A DNA stretch of 5,270 nt from Gammaproteobacteria bacterium (GTDB taxonomy: Bacteria > Pseudomonadota > Gammaproteobacteria > BMS3Bbin11), in NCBI GenBank assembly GCA_030636465.1, contig DAOVWW010000133.1, positions 1 to 5,270 on the forward strand. The letters run 5' to 3'. Both the position numbers and the translations under genes were made by a program. The notes beneath the pieces are model-generated. The model did not search any database. It was not told where the DNA came from and was given only the letters and a program-made list of their open reading frames with translations. Shown here piece by piece: positions 4,967 to 5,270 of the stretch; within the stretch, counting starts at the first letter, position 1; every line of letters begins with the position of its first letter.

Positions 4967-5270
4967 TTAAATATAATCGGTTAACCGATCTTCGAACTCA
5001 ATCATAAACCGATTCAGTGCAGCCTTCCAATTCCGTATGGGCATAGTCCATTTTTTGGAGGCTTGCTGAATCGCTAAATAAATGACTTTTTTCGCTGAAT
5101 CATCTGTTGGAAACAACTTCCTCTTTTTCGTTGCTTTGCGAATAACGCTGTTCAGTGATTCAATGGCGTTAGTTGTATAGATCGCCTTTCTGATGTCCTG
5201 AGGATAGTCGAACAGCGTGTTCAGGTTCTCCCAGTGCCGTCGCCAGGACTTACTGATCAGCGGGTATTTA
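4967..5270 (-). CDS. IS256-family (mutator-type) transposase, C-terminal 100 residues
   Basis: DDE transposase that moves its own IS. My reverse-strand translation from codon 5269-5267 reads 100 residues without interruption to TAA at 4967. The segment IYTTNAIESLNSVIRK carries the conserved Asn-Ala-Ile-Glu in which Glu is the last residue of the DDE triad. It is followed by FPTDDSAKKVIYLAIQQ and WTMPIRNWKAALNRF, both highly typical of the IS256/mutator C-terminus. Full proteins have about 400 residues, so three quarters are outside the window. No frameshift or internal stop is seen in this part, so the copy may be intact. Confidence 0.92.
   Translation of the reverse strand, partial: KYPLISKSWRRHWENLNTLFDYPQDIRKAIYTTNAIESLNSVIRKATKKRKLFPTDDSAKKVIYLAIQQASKKWTMPIRNWKAALNRFMIEFEDRLTDYI

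Larger units (their letters stand above)
4934..5270 (-). mobile_element. IS256-family insertion sequence, 3' end only
   Basis: The transposase C-terminus and a terminal sequence are present; the rest lies beyond the window. The element's outer end is placed at 4933 or 4934, directly against the REP-like hairpin. The boundary is inferred from where the REP arm stops and from resemblance of the sequence after it to IS256-type ends. The other end and the target duplication (usually 8-9 bases in this family) cannot be seen. Confidence 0.65.

Overview
The window looks like chromosomal DNA of a gammaproteobacterium of moderate GC content. The main support is the ybbP-ybbA / tesA arrangement at the left, which has the same divergent, start-to-start layout as in Escherichia coli, with the ATPase and esterase close to the E. 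coli lengths (228 and 207 residues). The genus cannot be named from the sequence alone.

Layout. Positions 1-1423 (minus) hold the first 474 codons of a large MacB/LolE-type ABC permease (ybbP), cut by the window edge. It overlaps by one base the end of its ATPase gene ybbA (1423-2109, minus). The ybbA start codon overlaps by two bases the start codon of tesA (2108-2731, plus), a secreted SGNH/GDSL lysophospholipase/thioesterase. A convergent gap of about 70 bases with a tract of 7-base repeats and a perfect 17-bp palindrome separates tesA from a class I SAM methyltransferase gene (2799-3443, minus). The gap 3444-3706 carries an ~84-nt fold-back repeat and a possible 17-codon upstream ORF. Two overlapping plus-strand genes follow: an unrecognised secreted protein of 188 residues (3707-4273) and a secreted TlpA-type thioredoxin with a WCGPC site (4258-4812). 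The right end is repeat-rich: a second tract of 7-base repeats, an inverted pair of REP-like elements, and the 3' end of an IS256-family insertion sequence (transposase C-terminus 4967-5270, minus) that abuts the REP pair.

How the genes work together. YbbA and YbbP form an ABC complex of the mechanotransmission type, and TesA is its probable periplasmic partner, so the left half is one functional module for handling lipid-like or other hydrophobic molecules at the inner membrane. The 188-residue protein and the thioredoxin are almost certainly co-transcribed and both exported. The first has just two cysteines in its mature form, so a disulfide relationship with the thioredoxin is an attractive but untested idea. 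The methyltransferase stands alone. No RNA genes, CRISPR array, origin or antiviral system were seen. The most unusual content is the repeats: four different repeat classes, two of them made of 7-base units, fill the gaps in about 2.5 kb.
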